Of a stretch of DNA of 64,000 nucleotides, positions 61,506 to 64,000 are shown piece after piece. The notes under the pieces were generated by a model. It saw nothing but the letters and a program-made list of their open reading frames with translations. It had not been told where the DNA came from and did no database searches. The stretch comes from Nocardia sp. NRRL S-836. GTDB lineage: Bacteria > Actinomycetota > Actinomycetes > Mycobacteriales > Pseudonocardiaceae. Position numbers and translations under genes: made by a program. How positions within the stretch are numbered: position 1 is the stretch's first letter; each line of letters starts with the position of its first letter. Location of the stretch: assembly GCF_001279525.1 (NCBI RefSeq), contig NZ_LGDY01000108.1, positions 1 through 64,000 of the forward strand. Reading direction: 5' to 3'.

Positions 61506-62757
61506 GCGCCGAACTTACGTGATCGCGCTCCGCCGCGTCCCTGGCCATCATCCGGCGCTTGAGCGCGGGAACGGCGTTGGTGACGCGCAGGAAGGTGCGG
61601 AACATGGCGAGCATGACCCGGCCGATCACGGGCTTGTGCAGTGCGCCGTTGCCGTCCATCTGCTCACGGGAGGCGAGCACGGCCTCGAACCCGTACCTGA
61701 CCATCTCCCGCTCGTACTCGGAGATGGCGGTGACCGGGTTCTTGCCGTGGTGGGCCTCGGTGAGCTTGCGGGTCAGCAGTTCCGCGTCGCGCAGGGCGGT
61801 GTTCGCGCCGATGCCGCGGCCCGGCGTCATGAGGTGCACGGCGTCACCGATCAGCGTGACGTTGCTGGCCTCCCACGGCTGCACCGGCTCGGACGTGCGG
61901 ACCTTGATCTGGAACACGGTCCGCGGGTCGGCGAGGCGGAAGAGCTCGCGCAGGTCCGGGTGGAACTTCGGGGTCAGGTCCAGCACGACCTGCTTGAGCT
62001 GTTCCTGGCTCAGGTCCTTGAGCTCGGGGAACTTGTCGTGCGAGGCGGCGAAGCCCCACATGATGTAGTCGTCCTCGACGCCCGCGGTCTCGAAGCGCAT
62101 GACGTGGATGATCACGAACGCGCCGCGCGGGCCGTAGAGCAGCGTCACGGCGCGTTCCGCCTGCGGTGGCAACAGCTTCACGTTCTCCGGCGTGAGCGGC
62201 AGCTTGCCGGCGATCGAGGTGATGCCGGTGTCGGAGATCCTGGCGTGCGGCAGGTACTGCCTGCGCACCCTGGACTGCGCGCCGTCCGCGCCGACCAGCA
62301 CGTCACCGGTCTCGGAGGTGCCATCGGCGAAGAACGCCGTCACCGAGCCGTCGTCGTTGCGGCTGAAGTGCGTGAAGGTCTTGTCGAACCGCACGACGTC
62401 GTCCAGGCCGCCCAGCAGCGCGGTCCGCATCGCGATGCGGCTGACCGACTTCTCGCTGCGGGACTCGTCCGCCTGCTCGGGCAGCTCCGCGACGAGCAGC
62501 TCCCGGTACTTCTCCGTGCGCATGTTGATCAGCTTCGGCGGCAGTGCCGTGGTGCGGACGAACTCCGTGAACACCTCGGGCGGTAAGCAGCTGTGCAGTG
62601 CTTTGCTGCCATCAGGGCTGATCCCGACCCGGTAGCCGATCAGCATGCTGCGCGGTGTGCGGTCGCGCTCGAACAGCGCCACGTCCACGCCCGCCTTCTT
62701 CAGCCCGTGCGCCAGGCACAGGCCACCGGTCCCCGCTCCGATGATGAGTACGCGCAT
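61483..62757 (-). CDS. FAD-dependent aromatic monooxygenase
   Basis: A 424-residue class A flavoprotein monooxygenase. FAD-binding VLIIGAGTGGLCLAHGL at residues 3-19, the DG motif in VLVGADGAQSRVRRQY and the GD motif in LIGDAVHLMTPGRGIGANTAL are intact. Such enzymes hydroxylate aromatic compounds or inactivate antibiotics (TetX and Rox relatives). The substrate cannot be read from sequence. A TetR-type palindrome (62777-62795) lies 20 bp upstream of the ATG, and the GAF regulator gene lies beyond. Confidence 0.9.
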   Translation of the reverse strand: MRVLIIGAGTGGLCLAHGLKKAGVDVALFERDRTPRSMLIGYRVGISPDGSKALHSCLPPEVFTEFVRTTALPPKLINMRTEKYRELLVAELPEQADESRSEKSVSRIAMRTALLGGLDDVVRFDKTFTHFSRNDDGSVTAFFADGTSETGDVLVGADGAQSRVRRQYLPHARISDTGITSIAGKLPLTPENVKLLPPQAERAVTLLYGPRGAFVIIHVMRFETAGVEDDYIMWGFAASHDKFPELKDLSQEQLKQVVLDLTPKFHPDLRELFRLADPRTVFQIKVRTSEPVQPWEASNVTLIGDAVHLMTPGRGIGANTALRDAELLTRKLTEAHHGKNPVTAISEYEREMVRYGFEAVLASREQMDGNGALHKPVIGRVMLAMFRTFLRVTNAVPALKRRMMARDAAERDHVSSAHEVVHAG

Positions 62758-62766
62758 GATTTCCCC

Positions 62767-62795
62767 CTCGACAAAGTATCTTAGTCGAGAAGATA
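62767..62795. promoter_or_regulatory. Nested palindromes upstream of FAD monooxygenase
   Basis: TATCTT-AGTCGAG-AAGATA (62777-62795) is TetR-operator-like. It interlocks with CTCGAC-N11-GTCGAG (62767-62789). Both lie directly upstream of the FAD monooxygenase start, in an AT-rich stretch that would hold its promoter. Confidence 0.65.
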
Positions 62796-62815
62796 TTCAG
62801 TTCCTGAGAGTCTTG

Positions 62816-64000
62816 TCAATCGTCCTGGTCGAGCCTCCGCAGCCGGGCGTTCGTGATCGCGAGCCGCACGTCGTTCGGCGGCAGCAGCCTGACCAGCTGT
62901 TCCATCGCCTCGGCGTCGTGCTCGCCGGAGTCGGTCTGGGTGAACGTCCACAGCGCGTTCGCGTCGCCGCGCGACAGCACCGCCCTGCGCACGCCGCTGG
63001 CCAGGTCGTCGCGCTCGGCCAGCACGATCGGCGCCTCCGAGCGGGACAGCAGCGTGCCGCGGTACCGGGCGGCGGCCAGCGGCACGTCACCGTCCCGCAG
63101 CGCGGCGCGCACGGCCAGGAAGTCCGCCTCCACGTGCGTGGTCAGCCGGTACGGGCGGGTCGCGAGCACGCCGGTGCCCAGCTGCGCGCGCAACCGGTGC
63201 AGCTCGGCGCGCACGGTCGTCGGGTTGCCGCGTTCGCCGTAGAGCCGCAACGCGAGCTGGTCCGCGGTCAGGCCGCCGTGCAACGCCAGCGCGCAGAGGA
63301 TCTCCGCGTGCCGCAACGAGATCGGCACCTCGCGCGCGTCCAGCACCACCTTCGGTTCGGGCAGCAGGAACGACAGCGACAGCACCGGGCGGCGCACGAG
63401 CCGTTGCCGCGGCACCCGCAGCAGGTAGCCCTGGGCGAGCGGTTCCAGCACGGCGTCCCGGCCGTCCGGCAGCCGCACCCGGTCCGACGACACGTCCACG
63501 CGCGGCGGCACCAGCCCGTACGGCTCGGCGGCCACCACCCGGCCGGTCGAGCTGAGCAGCGCGCCGGGCTCGCCGCGCAACGCGACCAGGTGCCGCATGT
63601 TGCGCGCCCGCAGCTCCTCGTCCCTGGCGTTCATCCTCGCCAGCAGCGCCGACTCGGCCAGCCGGGCCGACGCCGACACCAGCGCCACCATCGACGGGTG
63701 CATCGTCTCGACCGGGCCGCTGAGGTCGATGACCCCGATCGTCTCGCCGGTGTCCGGGTCGCGCACCGGGCTCCCCGCGCACGTCCAGTGGTGGTAGGTC
63801 CGCACCAGGTGCTCCGCGGAGTGGACCGTGACGCTGGAGTTCACCGCGAGCGCGGTGCCCATCGCGTTCGTCCCCGCCGAGTCCTCCGACCAGCGCGTTC
63901 CCTCCGCCAGGCCGACGTTCTCGGCGTACGAGCGGGTGTGGTGGGAGCCCTCGCACCACAGGATGTGGCCCTGGGCGTCCGCGACCACCATGATGTGCTT
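62816..64000 (-). CDS. GAF-domain regulator, N-terminus outside window
   Basis: At least 394 residues. The N-terminal region has the GAF fold of AcoR-like regulators (VVADAQGHILWCEG, SEDSAGTNAMGTALAV, GETIGVIDLSGP). The C-terminal part has a winged-helix-like segment (ISLRHAEILCALALHGGLTADQLALRLYG, VRAELHRLRAQLG) instead of the sigma-54 AAA+ domain and Fis HTH. The frame is open to the window edge (KHI precedes the first Met), so the gene is incomplete. It lies upstream of the FAD monooxygenase on the same strand and may control it. Confidence 0.85.
   Translation of the reverse strand, partial: KHIMVVADAQGHILWCEGSHHTRSYAENVGLAEGTRWSEDSAGTNAMGTALAVNSSVTVHSAEHLVRTYHHWTCAGSPVRDPDTGETIGVIDLSGPVETMHPSMVALVSASARLAESALLARMNARDEELRARNMRHLVALRGEPGALLSSTGRVVAAEPYGLVPPRVDVSSDRVRLPDGRDAVLEPLAQGYLLRVPRQRLVRRPVLSLSFLLPEPKVVLDAREVPISLRHAEILCALALHGGLTADQLALRLYGERGNPTTVRAELHRLRAQLGTGVLATRPYRLTTHVEADFLAVRAALRDGDVPLAAARYRGTLLSRSEAPIVLAERDDLASGVRRAVLSRGDANALWTFTQTDSGEHDAEAMEQLVRLLPPNDVRLAITNARLRRLDQDD

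Overview
This window is chromosomal DNA of a high-GC filamentous actinomycete, most likely a member of the Pseudonocardiales (Lentzea/Saccharothrix/Actinosynnema type). The taxonomic guess is inference. It rests on extreme GC3, frequent GTG/TTG starts, a GAF-ANTAR regulator, an EspG/PPE-like/DUF3558 ESX accessory cluster, the separate proline dehydrogenase and P5C dehydrogenase with a PucR regulator, and many XRE, SARP, LuxR and AraC/GlxA regulators.

Layout. 0-8.3 kb: a truncated fasciclin protein, a GAF-ANTAR RNA-binding regulator, a methyltransferase, an SDR with a divergent XRE/MmyB regulator, an alpha/beta hydrolase under a striking perfect inverted repeat, a quinone-oxidoreductase-like MDR enzyme, and an MFS exporter with a divergent LysR regulator. 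8.3-17.6 kb: a lower-GC genomic island bounded by an 86-bp direct repeat. The repeat is the 3' part of tRNA-Lys(CTT) plus its terminator hairpin. The island holds a frameshifted DUF2637/Spd-type gene, a winged-helix gene with a 210-aa partner, an XRE-ImmA/IrrE peptidase fusion coupled to a protein with a TGT-like zinc motif, a large zinc-ribbon orphan and two IS110-type scars. No integrase is visible. 17.6-24.4 kb: L,D-transpeptidase lipoprotein, ABC-F ATPase, tRNA-His, oligoribonuclease, a HerA-like ATPase and an MFS transporter.

24.4-34.9 kb is dense in regulation: a GlxA-type AraC regulator, an AfsR-like SARP/NB-ARC/TPR regulator coupled to two PH-domain membrane proteins, a 43-residue secreted peptide divergent from an XRE-TPR regulator (an RRNPP-like arrangement), a LuxR regulator and an acyl-CoA synthetase with a palindromic operator. 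35-42.8 kb: ferredoxin-reductase-like flavoprotein, MarR/azoreductase pair, Nudix hydrolase, a TPR membrane protein with a small exported protein and a fused SecDF, and a lactate-oxidase-family flavoenzyme. 42.8-45.9 kb: ESX accessory operon. 46-51.2 kb: a toroid-fold protein, AraC regulator, tRNA-Val, a secreted GH16-CBM6 glucanase with a LacI/CebR-type operator, a repeat-rich intergenic stretch and a stand-alone family A DNA polymerase.

51.4-64 kb: a P-loop ATPase with a long helical repeat region, the proline catabolic pair with a divergent PucR regulator, a YidC paralogue with DUF6412, an ECF sigma factor with a membrane partner, a DUF402/uridine-kinase-like pair, an FAD monooxygenase with a palindromic operator and a truncated GAF regulator. 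The most promising unexplained items are the tRNA-Lys island with its XRE-ImmA/TGT-like module, and the exported-peptide/XRE-TPR pair at 30.2-31.6 kb.
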